Source: Litomosoides sigmodontis
Lineage: Eukaryota; Nematoda; Chromadorea; Rhabditida; Onchocercidae
Direction of reading: 5' to 3'
Assembly: GCA_963070105.1 (NCBI GenBank)
Contig: OY718805.1
Span: forward strand, 6,630,001 to 6,694,000
DNA: 64,000 nt
In this document: positions 35,620 through 47,375 of the stretch, one piece after another
Position numbering within the stretch: position 1 is the first letter of the stretch
How the letters are laid out: every line of letters starts with the position of its first letter
The notes under the pieces: generated by a model
Database searches by the model: none
The model's input: the letters and a program-made list of their open reading frames with translations, nothing else
Told to the model about the DNA's origin: nothing
Position numbers and translations under genes: made by a program

Positions 35620-37331
35620 AATTATCACGACGAACTAAAATAAACGAAAACAAGAAGCGAATTGAAAAGTGATGCCCGAGAAATCAATATAACTGAAATG
35701 TACCAAACAACTGATTGGTTGAAAATAAACTGTTTATATTTCCGATGAATTGTGGAGAAAGCTTTCAATTTTCTGAAAGCGACATTGGATAGTTAAAAAA
35801 TCACAGCTACCGTTGGGGAGATTTTTAAATTATAGTTGAGGTAGTGTTTAAAGAAACCAAAATAGTAACTACGACTGCTGAAAGGACAGAAGACACATTT
35901 CTTCAGGACATCTTCAGGACGTAGGATCCGCGATCCATATTTTAAGTTCAAGAAACTAACAGGAACAACAAACAACTGTTGCGTAGCACGATGGATGAAT
36001 GAGAGGGCAAAAATTAGAACTGAACTAATTCAACATGAAATAAACTGACTGTAAATGTAATGGGAGCAGAAATGGGATTAGTCACTTCGAAGGTCAAAAT
36101 ATACAAAATGTAAATGAAATCAAGCGGATACGCTTCTTTGAACGGTAAAAGAAGTTAACTACATTGTTCGGTTGTTACAACGATTCTTCTAACAAGATCT
36201 AACACACTTCTACGAATCGTTGACCACTCAATCATTTGTCAGCATAACAAGCAGTCGAGCAAATCGAAGTAGGAAGTACGTGAGGTTGGAAAAAGAAAGA
36301 AAGTGTGACAAATTGTTTTAATTATCGACTGGGTAATTCAATTGTCAACAAACTACTCATATTTCAACATCTCGACACATATTTCCTATTTTATTGTGTA
36401 ACGAACTTTCACTTTTTTTCTAAGAATAGCGGAAACATTAGCAACATTTGTTGGAATCCGAAATTAATGAATAAATGAATTGACCCCCGCAAATAGTGTT
36501 GGAAGATGGATAGCCGCAGGGTAAGTGATTTGACGATTATGAAAGTGAGGATTGAAAGAGGAGATGAGCATGGGAAGATGTTTACGGATGAGAAAGATAT
36601 GGATGGAACAGCTCAGGCTTAGCAAGTGATATATATAGACTGACGCGCTGTGTTAGAGCGGTGAAAAAAGGTCTCGTTGTACTTGTAATTTTAGATGAAA
36701 TAGGAAGAAGGATTAAAGAGTAATAATCGCACTCTTTGTAGTTATTAATAAGCACATCACAGAGGTATTTGTATGTCATGCAGTAAGAACTGGGAACTTT
36801 ATGCAGTTGGAGTGGAATTAGAAGCAAACTATGAAGCTGTTGCAGTTTGCTAGATAATTAAAAATATGAATTTTGACGGAAGTAGTATAGGGAGAAAGTG
36901 AGAAATTGGTGTCGAAATAGCATGGAATCATTTCGAACGATTCAAATAAGCATTAAAATGCTTAAAATGTAAGATCAAAAGAGGCCCGGTTCAGCGTGGA
37001 TTCAATCATCCATGGAATTTTGGGGTGTATTTTTTCTAAATTGATCTTATGTAAGCAACATTTTGCATCCCAAGAAAAATCATCTTTTCGAATATCTTTA
37101 AATTCTCTAATTAATTCTACTCATTTCATGGAGTAAGGAAGAGTTCTTCCACCACTTTAAAGCTAACAGAGATGAGATTCCACTAAGTTTAGTTTGCAAA
37201 TTTGCGCAGTGACCAATCATCGTAACTTCAGTGTTACGGAAGAGTCAGGTGCAGGCCGGGGCACGTTTGGGTATAATGCGGCCGTTGTTCTATCAGCTAT
37301 TCCTCCTCCCAGTATCAAATTTTGTTCTAGA

Positions 37332-37522
37332 ATGGTGCGGTGTTGGCGAGGAACACTAAAACAACCCTTCGGTGTAAAACTGTTCTGGAATATTCATCAC
37401 GCACATCCGCGATTCCTCAACAAGACGGTTCTAGTCGTGAACAACGATGTTACAGCAGCTTTCCACTTGCTTAACAGGTTTCTTTTATTTTTCTTTTATC
37501 TTCGGCTGTAAATGTGTTGTTG

Positions 37523-37590
<68 letters not shown>

Positions 37591-38020
37591 AGACTTCCTG
37601 AAATGAGTGTTATGAGAAAAATCCATTTTGGATTTATATCACACACGGGAGAAGTTTCAGATTTCTAGACTTTTTTTCTTCATTAATGCTTTCACAAATA
37701 ATTACCTGGAACGTAGGAAGTTTCACTGCTTTTCAAGGAATACGAACATTTCCCTGCTATTTTGAATACGAAGTCTGCTTTTTTTGTGCTGTTTCGTGTA
37801 TGATGCGGTTGTAATTGTATTCCATTCCAGGTTAATGAACAATGAAGGTTTACTAGATATTCTACGAAAAACGCGGTATTATCGAAAACCGTACATGCAG
37901 CGGAATGAATTGTCTAGAGAAATCTCAAGGGCTATTATTAACGAAGATATGAGGAGGAAAATACAGTTTTTGATGCGGAAAAGTCGCCCCGACCCATATC
38001 CAGGCCAAATGACCACATAA
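37332..38020 (+). CDS. mrps-21: Mitochondrial ribosomal protein S21 (bS21m)
   Basis: bS21m is a small-subunit protein of the mitochondrial ribosome. Two exons, 37332-37477 and 37831-38020, give 111 residues (human MRPS21 is 87, the extra being N-terminal and consistent with a basic targeting region MVRCWRGTLKQPFGVKLFWN). The core aligns directly with the family: HPRFLNKTVLVVNNDVTAAF, LLNRLMNNEGLLDILRKTRY, YRKPYMQRNELSREI, and the hallmark RRKIQFLMRKSRPDPYPG, equivalent to ARKINFLMRKNRADPW in vertebrates. The ATG begins one base after a TTTTGTTCTAG acceptor, so the mRNA is very likely trans-spliced almost directly onto the start codon. The single intron carries a (TA)n array. Confidence 0.93.
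37527..37587. repeat. (TA)n microsatellite inside the mrps-21 intron
   Basis: About 30 TA units of uninterrupted repeat lying 50 bp downstream of the exon 1 donor. Length variation here could be a useful polymorphic marker and might affect splicing of a short 353-bp intron. Confidence 0.95.
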
Positions 38021-38540
38021 CTGTCATTAGAACACGCTCATTACAAAGCAGAAGCAACCGAATTTCTGTTGTTGAAGTAGCAGGTGATACTGCTATGGTG
38101 ATTAACGAATGATTTTGATGGTTTGCCGGGAATCGTTCAGGAAAGTGGAGACTAGAGGCTTTTTTTATCCGTACTAAATTATCCCATTTTTTGCTTTCAC
38201 AAAACACTACGTTTGATGGAAATTTTTTTCTTATATGGTTTATTCGCTGTCATAAAATCAATACGTGTTTAAACGATGCATAAAAATTAAATAAAATACA
38301 ATAGAAGAAAACCAAACAACAGCCTCGAAAAGTTTTCTCCACATTAAGCGTCAATTGAACAAGTATATAAGAATCACCCCGATTTGCAAACTTTTGGCTG
38401 GTATCATGAACTATTTCTAAAAGCCCATATATAAAGTATACGGCTGGAATGTGCCCTTACCATAAACATTAAAAACAATAAATCTTGCAAGTTCTTCAGG
38501 TTTTAAGAAAAAGCAAGGAAGAACTGCAAAATCTATAGCT

Positions 38541-39623
38541 TTAGTCCATTCTAGCTTTAATAGTTTTTACATTAACTTTATCTTTAGTTATTGTATAAAC
38601 GATCACACCCCAACCGGAAGCGGCGTCGCGTTCCATTGCAGACAGCATTGACTGCGCTGTTGCCTCGAATAATTCATCAGAACTCATTCCTTCTTTCCAG
38701 AACCCTGAAGTTCCAATAAAGTTTAAAATCAGCCCATGAAGAATTCCTAAGTAAATATCCTGCAATTCATAATAAAGCAGAAAAGAGGGCATTCAAGCGA
38801 TTTCATATGGTGGTCGCAACATGGATATAATATATCAAGGATAAGGTGAAAATCCACGTAATGTATAACCTTCGCAGACGCCCAACAAATATTCAGTCCC
38901 CGTTCCTACGGCAACGAAGTCATTAGGGGCGGAGATGCAACCTATAGTATCCATGGCACAAATGTACGGTTTATTGGTCGTCGGGTCGAGACCTGCTATA
39001 AGTGGTTCTGTAAAATAGCCACCAAATCGATGCTGGTACAACAGATTCGATACCATCACAGCTGCTACCTTAAAATAATTATGGATTAAAGTACATACCT
39101 CTCGATATTTAAATTTCTTTTTTATGTTAGCGGCCACCCTCCCCACCTCTTCCTCTTATTTAATCTTCACTAATTGCAGAGACTACATTACTGTCGAATT
39201 TATAATCTATGCTTACTTCAGGCTTTATTTTCCGATTCTCCCTTAATTCGTATAGGTTTTTCCGAAAAGTGATTTTGTCAAGAACTGTTTTAGCATCCGA
39301 ATGGAATCCACCTAAGCCAATATAAACTTTTTCGCCCAATTTATGCACCTGCAATGTGGAAAAATTAAATTTTGTTAAAAGAAATGAAATCCAAATTGAC
39401 TGTCACCGATTCCTGAAATCTCCGCCATTTCCATCTGCAAACTCCGAAAAGAATATGATCCCGAAATGAGTGGTACTCCGTAAATGTTGGAAGAAATAAC
39501 CTTTTTCATATTCGTAGCAACTGTGGTCATCTGCTCACCAAGTCGCAAATCAGAAGCAATACAAACGCAGTCATTTCCTGCCATTGCCAGAATAGTGCCA
39601 CCAGTATAACTCATAATAGACAT
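38541..39623 (-). CDS. pbs-3: Proteasome subunit beta type-3
   Basis: A structural, non-catalytic beta subunit of the 20S proteasome core. Four exons, 39501-39623, 39217-39348, 38870-39068 and 38541-38704, close in phase to 205 residues, the same length as human PSMB3. It begins MSIMSYTGGTILAMAGNDCV and lacks the N-terminal threonine of active beta subunits, as expected for beta-3. Further matches are KVYIGLGGFHSDAKTV, FRKNLYELRENRKIKPE, FGGYFTEPLIAGLDPTTNKP, GTGTEYLLGVCEGFW, and the C-terminal TIKARMD, which equals the TLKARMD of vertebrates. A CACGTTTTCAG acceptor gives an exon start at 39663, 40 nt above the ATG, probably the trans-splice site. An in-frame open extension upstream of the ATG is not supported by the family. 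Confidence 0.97.
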
Positions 39624-40633
39624 GATGAATAGCCGAATAAACAACCCCACGAAAACACTAATCCTGAAAACGTGATACTTCCCGAACTCCACCGAGAAAT
39701 GGCAACTTGAGTTAGAGAAATAAGTTTCAGATTCGTCTACCTCAATTACGAAATCATTTGGTAGCTCGCTTCGCACAAATTACCTTATAAAATTCTGGAA
39801 ACTCAATGAAAATGTTCTAACGGTTGGCTACCATTACATGCTGTTTTAATATGGAACCAACGAAAAACGTTGTAGAAATCAACTATTAAGAAACACAATC
39901 AACAACATTTTAATGAATCCAATAAAACTGCTGCCGCACTGACTATTGACAACAAATTAAGAATGTTTGAAAAAGTTGAACAGAGAAAATTTTTTACAAA
40001 TTAAAAAGCAAAGCACATTTTTTAACAATTCATTCTGTCAATTTTATTTCTTCTAACATTCTTTTTCTAAGCACTTTTTTAGCATCCACCGCTCATTTCA
40101 GAATATACAATTTATTCTCATTGCCTAAGCTAACATTTCCATCCACTAATGATTGCAGAGCAAATGATAATTAGATTAAAAAATCTAATCTAAAAAACTA
40201 CCATTAAAAAAAACTTTTCTAAATTAAAAAAAAAGTAACATAAGCAATCTCCCATCACTTCAATAATTTTGAAGCTCTTTAATCCCATTTTTAAAAATGT
40301 GACTTATTCAGATAGTTCACAGTGATCAACACCTGTCTTTTCTTATTAAATAAATTCTTTTCTCTTATTAATAAACATTTTTGTGTCCTATATTCAATTT
40401 TCTTTATCCTCATAACTTTAAGATTCCTACCTTAACAGTAGTCAGGTGTCTTGGGAGTTCTTTGAATACATTACCATTTGCTTCTTGCAAAACAAATTCG
40501 AATAACATGAACAGTAAGTAATCATTCATTGGCACACCGAAAACCTGCATACTAGTTTAAAAAAGGGACGTCACTGGTCTTCCACATTAATGTATCATGA
40601 TCATATAAATTTGAAAAGAAGAAGCAAAAAAGA
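39624..40633. other. Intergenic with one unassigned exon-like frame
   Basis: Separates pbs-3 from the SUMO protease, both on the minus strand, with about 1 kb between them. Mostly AT-rich. The only coding-like element is the frame at 40449-40554, listed separately. Confidence 0.5.
40449..40554 (-). other. Unassigned exon-like open frame
   Basis: On the minus strand an ATG opens MQVFGVPMNDYLLFMLFEFV and continues LQEANGNVFKELPRHLTTVK before a GTAGGAATC donor-like site. An acceptor-like TATGCAG overlaps the start. Codon use looks ordinary, but I could find no partner exon downstream and no family match. It lies 80 bp beyond the stop of the SUMO protease, so it could be an alternative 3' exon of that gene, a small gene or chance. 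Confidence 0.25.
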
Positions 40634-43600
40634 TCAGTAAGAAAGACGAGCAGGAAGTGACCGTCTCCGACCAAAATGTCCACTCCAACCTACATCACAA
40701 TCTCCAGTACTTAGTGTTCGCCGCCTTGGTACTGGTGATGCTGTAATTGTAATTAGTATTGAAATGATGAAGGAAAAAGGATTAAACAAAAAAAACATAT
40801 CTTGATATTAAATATTTGCGGGAGCAACTTCACTGTGTCACGGATGGAGTCTTAGAGCATGATCCTGCCAACAAAAAAGCAAAAACCACCAATAAATGTT
40901 TAATTTGTTTAATAACCGACATGAGCGGCTGTGAGCTGATTGCTTTAGAAGGATGTCTTCAACCGATTTTTTGTTTACGTCGCGATTTCTAGAATATTGC
41001 TCATAAGCTTGCCATGCTTCTTCATCACATGCTGATTTTAGCTTCGTAAGAATTGCCCTCCTCATACCTCGGATTGTAAAGTTTGGATACCACCGTCGAA
41101 ATGAATCACTTCGAGTTATAAACTTAAAAAAATACTTATAACGCTGATTTTGTTCTACAGAGACTATTAAATATCTAAAACAACCTCCACTGAAAATATA
41201 ACTACTATCTAAATAAGTAATGTTTTTTTGAAAATAGTAGCATCAATGTCTTATGAGCTTTTATAAACTATTCTAAGTATGGTTTTCACTAATGAGAAGA
41301 AATGATTTACATCTTACAACTTTAGAAAACATTGTTCATTTTATGCTGTTTAAATTCAGAGGATACTTACAGAAGGAGGTTTTAACAAGAAACATTCCGC
41401 AAATTTCAGAAGAAATAGTCCACAGTCTGTATAGTTCCTTTGCTGAGGAACAGGAAAAGGCACGATCTGAAGTATGTAGACGAATAACTTGAAATTTACA
41501 AAATATTAAACTTTGAAACTGTGTGCCACAAACCGAGAAATAATGCCAAAAAAAGTTAAATATGCATAGAAAATTTCACCTTTTCAATTAATTCTTTCGC
41601 AAAGTACTTTGTATCTCCGTCCTTCAATTTCCTTTTATCTTCATATTCGCAGACAAGATACTCTCTCAGAACAGGAACTGTTAATTTTCTGCAACTTATT
41701 TTCAACAACGTTAAAGGGAACTGGCACCTTATTTAAATGAGCTTGCCCATTATCTTAATTTCAATATGGTGTTGGATTTGGTTTATATAAGGACTTTTAA
41801 CATTTGTACAATAATATTCATATTCCTACCTCTTCATATCGTTGGCGTCGGCCAATGAATCCAGTAAAATAATATATGTTTTCCTTAGCCTTTTTGGTAA
41901 GGTATCACCTTTCTTACAATTCGTTGTTTCCGGCGCATGATTCACAATAGAATATCGAGGGAAAGTAATTATAGCTAAATACCTGTAAGTAGAAATTGTT
42001 AACATCAATATTTTAAATCTGCTGTGTTAACAAAACATAACGTACAAATCCCAGTTGATTATTTTAAGAAAAACCACTTGATATTATCTCCGATTTCGTT
42101 ATTTATTAATTAGCAGAGTTTTTAGTAAAAGTTAACATTATGAATCTGCTATTGGAAGGTTATATTTAATTCAGGTAAATCTCGAGAAAAAAGGCTAACC
42201 AATGAATATCTTCAACAATTGGGACAATGATATAATCAGCACTAAAAATGTCCACATTTTTGGTCCATGTTCGCACTCCTTTATAATTTTCGGCAATCTG
42301 ATAAAGGACACAATAATAATGAAGACTCTATGAAGCAGCGATATAACAAAGAATACAAAAATAAAATCTTATTCTCAGAGCAACAGCACTATTTCCAAAT
42401 TTGTTTGATTTATTTATGTATGTATTGTGCAATGATTAGCTTCCTCTTTTCCTAATACAGTAAAAATTTTCCGTGTCAAAGTCCTACCAATGATTTTTAG
42501 TGACAAACAAACTAAGTTTGAGTTATATAACCATAATTTATGCGTATGATTTTTTATCAACAAACTGACCCATTTTGAGCGGGAAGAAGTGGTACGAATT
42601 ACGCCGGAGCCGCCTGGTGGTGTTTGTGTTAATCGAGAATAAAAAAAAGGGTTGAATATAAAAATGGACGAACGCCTGGAAAAAAGCACAAACTTATAAG
42701 AAGCCTGAAAGTATTATCGGGTGATGTCAAATTCACAAACAAGGATTAAATTTGTTTTAAAACAACTTTCCCCGGTCATTACAATCATAGGAGTAAAATA
42801 ATGCAAATAAATTATTAAAAAACGAATATAAAAAAATTCTATTCGTTTACCTCTCTGATGATACTAACTCCATCTGTATGTATTTCAAATAAAATTCTAT
42901 GATTGTATCATTTAACATCTCGTTTGGTCTCAAATACTCCACATCGGCATAGCGAATCGATATCGTTGGCTGGTCACGGGGATAATTTAATAACAAATCC
43001 AATTTTGGACCCTTTGGAAGTTTTAACTGGAATAAATATGATTAATTCCCCATATACAGTTGAAATTCATCTGATTCTGCGATTGTACAACAGTTAAAAT
43101 CAAATTTCCCTGCTGCTTAAATTTCAGAATCATTACATAGTCGTCAGTTTCGGACTCACACATGAAGTCCAATCTTCTAAAATCTACAAATTTTTGTGAT
43201 AAGGAATGAATTATGTTTAGCAAAATTATGATAACTTCTTGTCGGTAAGCTTAAAGATGAAATTGGGCAATTAGTACGTGAAACTCAATCTAATGCAACC
43301 AGGAAGAGTCACAGTTTTTTCTCATCTGATACAAAAAGATTATGATAAGTGAACTTAGTATAATTTGCTGGGCTGATTCATTGTTTAAAGGAGAAATTAA
43401 TATTAACTAAAACAGTGAAGTGGATCCGCTGAATTAAGCTAAAAGTTCAAAACTTCAGTGTAAAAGTTGAAAAATGCAAGACTTTCACGTAGCACATTTC
43501 TTAACTAAAAACTAAAAACTGTCATAAACCTAAAAAAAAATTCTTTAACTACAAGTAAAATAATAAAAGATAATTGAGAGTTTTTAAAAAATATAATTTT

Positions 43601-46600
43601 AGAATTAAATATCGATGACTTTGTTTAAAAAAAATAACAGATACAACGATAAAAAATTGTACATTGCATAAGCAATTACCTTACGTTCAACTTTTCATGT
43701 TTCCTCAAAATGAATGTTATTGTTTTCCTATAAATAATATGGAAATAATATAGAGACATACAGGACCACCTTCGTCGTCGTCATCATCAATAACATGTAC
43801 TATTCGCTTAGATCGTTGATTCGTTATTTTCGATTCCAGTGGCATTCCATATCGTGATGTTGACGGTTCGTTGGATGTACCACTTAATGACAGTTCAGAA
43901 ACACTTACTTCCCGCTTGATGGTTCGTGACTGTATACCCGTGTGCGTTAAAACTGAGATCTTTTTAGAGGGTGACCGGCCAACAATTCGTGCACTTTTTG
44001 ACGCCGTAACTGGCTGAACTATGACAGAATTACGTGTGTGAGACACCTTAACAAGTCTGATTGAGTTATAATTTACATTTTTAATTCTACGAATTATTCA
44101 CGGCAAGGGTCAAACATCCTCACAATTTATCAGAAACGGCTGTAACTAAAAATTATTGCATGCTTATTCAAGTCAGCTAGAAAATCTCTCTTAAATTACT
44201 ATCTGAGTTATAAGATACCCTTACAACTTAACTAGGTATTAATTTATCGCGATTATTAGTTAAAGCTGTTCGACCGACTTTATTCTCAGAATCTGAGAAT
44301 ATTTTTTATTAATAAGAATCGCGAAAATTAATAACAACCGCGATAAATTTCCTTAGTCCAAGAAAAGGAAGGAAATGACAGAAAAATTAAAGGAAACTTA
44401 CAACCACACTGGAAGAACCAAATGACGATGAACTGCATCGAGGTTGTACTACACGCACAATATTAACGGTGATTGGACGATGCTGCACAACACACGTTGG
44501 GTTAGACGGATGGTATGTGATGCTTCTATGCTGCTGAACATCTGGTGGTTTGATAATTTCTTGTGAGCGAATCTGAAAGAATTTTCCTGTTTTGATCACG
44601 GTCAAAACTACACAAATCGCAAACTCTCAGAAGAGTGTGAATTGTACTAACATAGTTTTATAAATTGGATTGAGAAGTCTTTGCCAAGTAGTAACTCCTT
44701 TCCCAACTCGCTTAGACCTAGATTTTGTTAATAATATTCATTTCACTGTTAAGCGCTGGTAAAACACCAATATAACTGTAACTGTCATAATTTTTATTTT
44801 TCAAAAGGAATAAATAGCACTTCTTGGATTACCATCACTGAACTTACACAAAATCTCCAGACTATCTTAATTGAATCTCCTAGATTTTCATAATAAGGAA
44901 ATTTACAGCTGATAGCGGTCGTCGACTACTGACACATATGTCGGATTGCTTCTGAGAAAACATTTGTAATGGCTGTAAAGGAGCATCTGTAGAGATGTCA
45001 TTGGATGCACTACTGTCAATTAGGCGTGATGTCAGATTGGGTAGAGTTCCCGGTACTTGTCTCACATTCAATCCAATATCTCGCATCAGAGTAACGAAAT
45101 CACTTTCATCCATGTCTCCTGCACATCAAACATGTTTGCATTATTAACCAAATAGTCCCATTTCACAAAACTTGAGAGAGTTTAAACAACAGTTGCAAGT
45201 ACATAAGTTTAAGTAAATGTCAACGATCAAACATGACTTTCAACGGTTTTAGAAATGTTCTAAATCTAAACATAAAACGGTGCAGAAAACTTTAACATAT
45301 TACAATGACTTCCGCATAAAGTATTAAAAAGCCTTGCAAATTTTGTCGACTTTGTAATGTACTTTGTATAGAGCAGCATGATGTCAAATTTTGTCAAGAA
45401 TTCCTTTTTCAAAACCAAATAATGAAGAAAGAAAACAAAAATTACCAAAAAAGCTTCCTGATGATGCATTTATAACCACTCCCTGCGCAATACTTTGAGC
45501 CTTGAAAAGTAACCTCGTTTCTTCTACTAAACGCAAAACCCGCTTTAATAAATCCATATCGTCCTTAGTACATCTCGTTATATCAACCAGTATGTATCTT
45601 AAGAAAATCCTTAAGTTGATACGGCTTTTTTTAAATCTGATGTTTTAATTGTAAAACATCTCGAATCTTGGTCTAACTTGAAACTGTATTTTAAAGTAAA
45701 TCAAACGAAAGCAGTTTCCATTTTCTTCCCTTTCAGAACAAAGTTCATTACTTTATTTGACACAATAAATTCCCACACGGAAAGAAAGTTCGGCAGCACT
45801 TCATGTGGCGAAAAGCTACTTGAGATAAAAAGGAAAAGAATAAACAGCAAAATGGAAACAAAAAATCTTCAGGTTTTGCTCCATATCTTTTAAGCACTTT
45901 CAAACTGAATATACCTCTGGCAAACACGTGCACTTTCCGAATCAAAGTAAGGAGTACTCTTTCCGATCGTTGCTTCGGGCACTGCTGCGATGTGTAGTGT
46001 TTCTCGGATTTTGCCAGCACAGAATCGGTTAACCAAAAAGGCTACTGCTTTGTGTTGGCCACTCTGACACAGCTACAAGCATCAGAAAAAATTTTATAAT
46101 AACGAAAATAATCCAAATGTCACTTTAATTTATTAATCTTTCCATTTAATGTTTTTCAACACTTGCAATTTTTTACAAATTATCAATATTTTTTCTATTA
46201 CAAACTTCTATATCATCGTTAAAAACGGATAGAGTACTTATGCAAAAGTGACTTACCAATGCCTTACATATATGTTTAGAGGCAATCTGTATAGAAAGCC
46301 TCTGTGCATTATTCACATCGTATACACTAATAATGATATGATTTATATGCACAACAGTTGGCTTTACTACTCGAAGTTTCAGTGTCCCGAAATATACATA
46401 TGTCGATTCGATCTAAATACTAATAAGCTAAATCATATAACATTTGAATTAACAATTCTGTATTATGTCTGCCAGTATGTGATTAAATTATTCCTTCACT
46501 TCAGATATTCTCACCTACCTAATAATTCCTTATCCTTAATCCTGACAATTTATGCTTGATACACTATCCACTTCAAAAAATGGATTTCAAAGTGGACATA

Positions 46601-46645
46601 ATTGAGAAAACTCACAGAAACACATTCGGATGCAGCAGCTGCCAT
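40634..46645 (-). CDS. SENP6/SENP7-type SUMO protease (Ulp2-like)
   Basis: A C48 cysteine protease that removes SUMO or edits SUMO chains; Ulp2/SENP6/7 members are nuclear. Catalytic exons: 43680-43727, 43089-43176, 42851-43026, 42570-42675, 42200-42297, 41830-41982, 41580-41688, 41371-41466, 40921-41122, 40634-40740. They read ADVEYLRPNEMLNDTIIEFY, IFNPFFYSRLTQ, then YIIVPIVEDIHW with the catalytic His (codon 42202-42204), ILLDSLADAN with the catalytic Asp, and VPQQRNYTDCGLFLLKFAE with oxyanion Gln and catalytic Cys (codon 41422-41424). The triad is intact. A basic RRR-rich tail follows WYPNFTIRGMRRAIL. Upstream exons 45915-46072, 45446-45597, 44907-45118, 44402-44572 and 43762-44046 (Ser/Thr-rich, ending in HVIDDDDDEGG) are probably its regulatory N terminus; the start at 46645 is tentative. 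The link between 43762 and 43727 does not close in phase, so the upstream exons could be a separate gene. C. elegans ulp-2 is the likely orthologue. Confidence 0.88.
44241..44349. repeat. Foldback element (nested inverted repeats) in a SUMO protease intron
   Basis: Terminal arms AATTTATCGCG (44241-44251) and CGCGATAAATT (44339-44349) are perfect 11-bp inverted repeats. Centred between them is a second perfect inverted repeat, TATTCTCAGA/TCTGAGAATA (44281-44290 and 44292-44301), with a 1-nt spacer. A third ATCGCG copy occurs near 44318. The size, AT-richness and nested symmetry resemble a small MITE or foldback remnant. No target-site duplication was confirmed. Confidence 0.45.
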
Positions 46646-47375
46646 TCGTTCAACGAATGTTGGTCGTCTGCACTCTGTACATACAGTAAACTATTCCTAA
46701 TTTAAGCAAATTACTGAAATAGAAATGTATACGATTGAAGAGGCCAGAAGATAGAGTGCATCTGGGTTCTTAAGATACTCTTCCATACCATTTACGCAAA
46801 AATTAAGGCATAAGACGCAGGAAGTAATGACATAGAGACGGTGAAGACATAAAGAATCAATAAAAGTCAACGATGTAATGCAAAAATACAGTACAAACTA
46901 TACACGCGGGTCTAAAAGTTACAGCAACGTGTTACGTGCAACTCCACACACATTTTCTTGAAATGCGAGGAACGATTTTTGATGCAACGCCGTTACGATT
47001 TGAAGCGTTTCATGAAGGGTGCAAGTTACGTGAAGCTAGCGTTATTTCTAGGTTAGCGTTATTTCGTGGTGCTTCTTATGCTCATTTTTATTCGACGCGT
47101 GAAATCGACACCTATCCAATTAGATAAATTATCTGTGCAAGGCACTTTGGCACATCTGCTCACGTCGAACTCCTCTGTCATTCATCACTTAACAAGATTT
47201 GATTTTACCATTTGATAATGGGTTCGTGTCCTGAATAGGCTTTCTCCATTTAGCAGGGTTTGGCACAAGGTGAGGTCCGTGTTGTGTAATTCTCATGCAG
47301 GAGGGATTACGCATCGAAGTGCGGAACTTGACGTGGTAGGTTATGTAATGAACGTTATTGCAGTGGTGAACAAAA
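46646..47375. promoter_or_regulatory. Divergent intergenic region between the SUMO protease and beta-COP
   Basis: About 0.7 kb between head-to-head genes, probably shared promoter space. A GTTATTGCAG acceptor ends at 47363, 12 nt above the beta-COP ATG, and is the likely spliced-leader site. On the minus strand, an open frame (VCTECRRPTFVER) continues upstream of the tentative protease ATG, so that gene may start inside this interval. The plus-strand frame at 46936-47127 has no family match. Confidence 0.5.

Noticed and set aside
39624..39776. In-frame extension of pbs-3 upstream of MSIMSY
   Set aside because: Beta-3 subunits start at this methionine, and a likely trans-splice acceptor lies inside the extension.
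40449..40554. Idea that NDYLLFML is the SUMO protease active site with Cys-Gly replaced, making a pseudo-enzyme
   Set aside because: The true catalytic exon with TDCGLFLL lies at 41371-41466, in the correct order, so the protease is intact.
46936..47127. 63-codon plus-strand frame upstream of beta-COP
   Set aside because: The real beta-COP start is at 47376 with a good acceptor; the upstream frame has no match and no linking donor.
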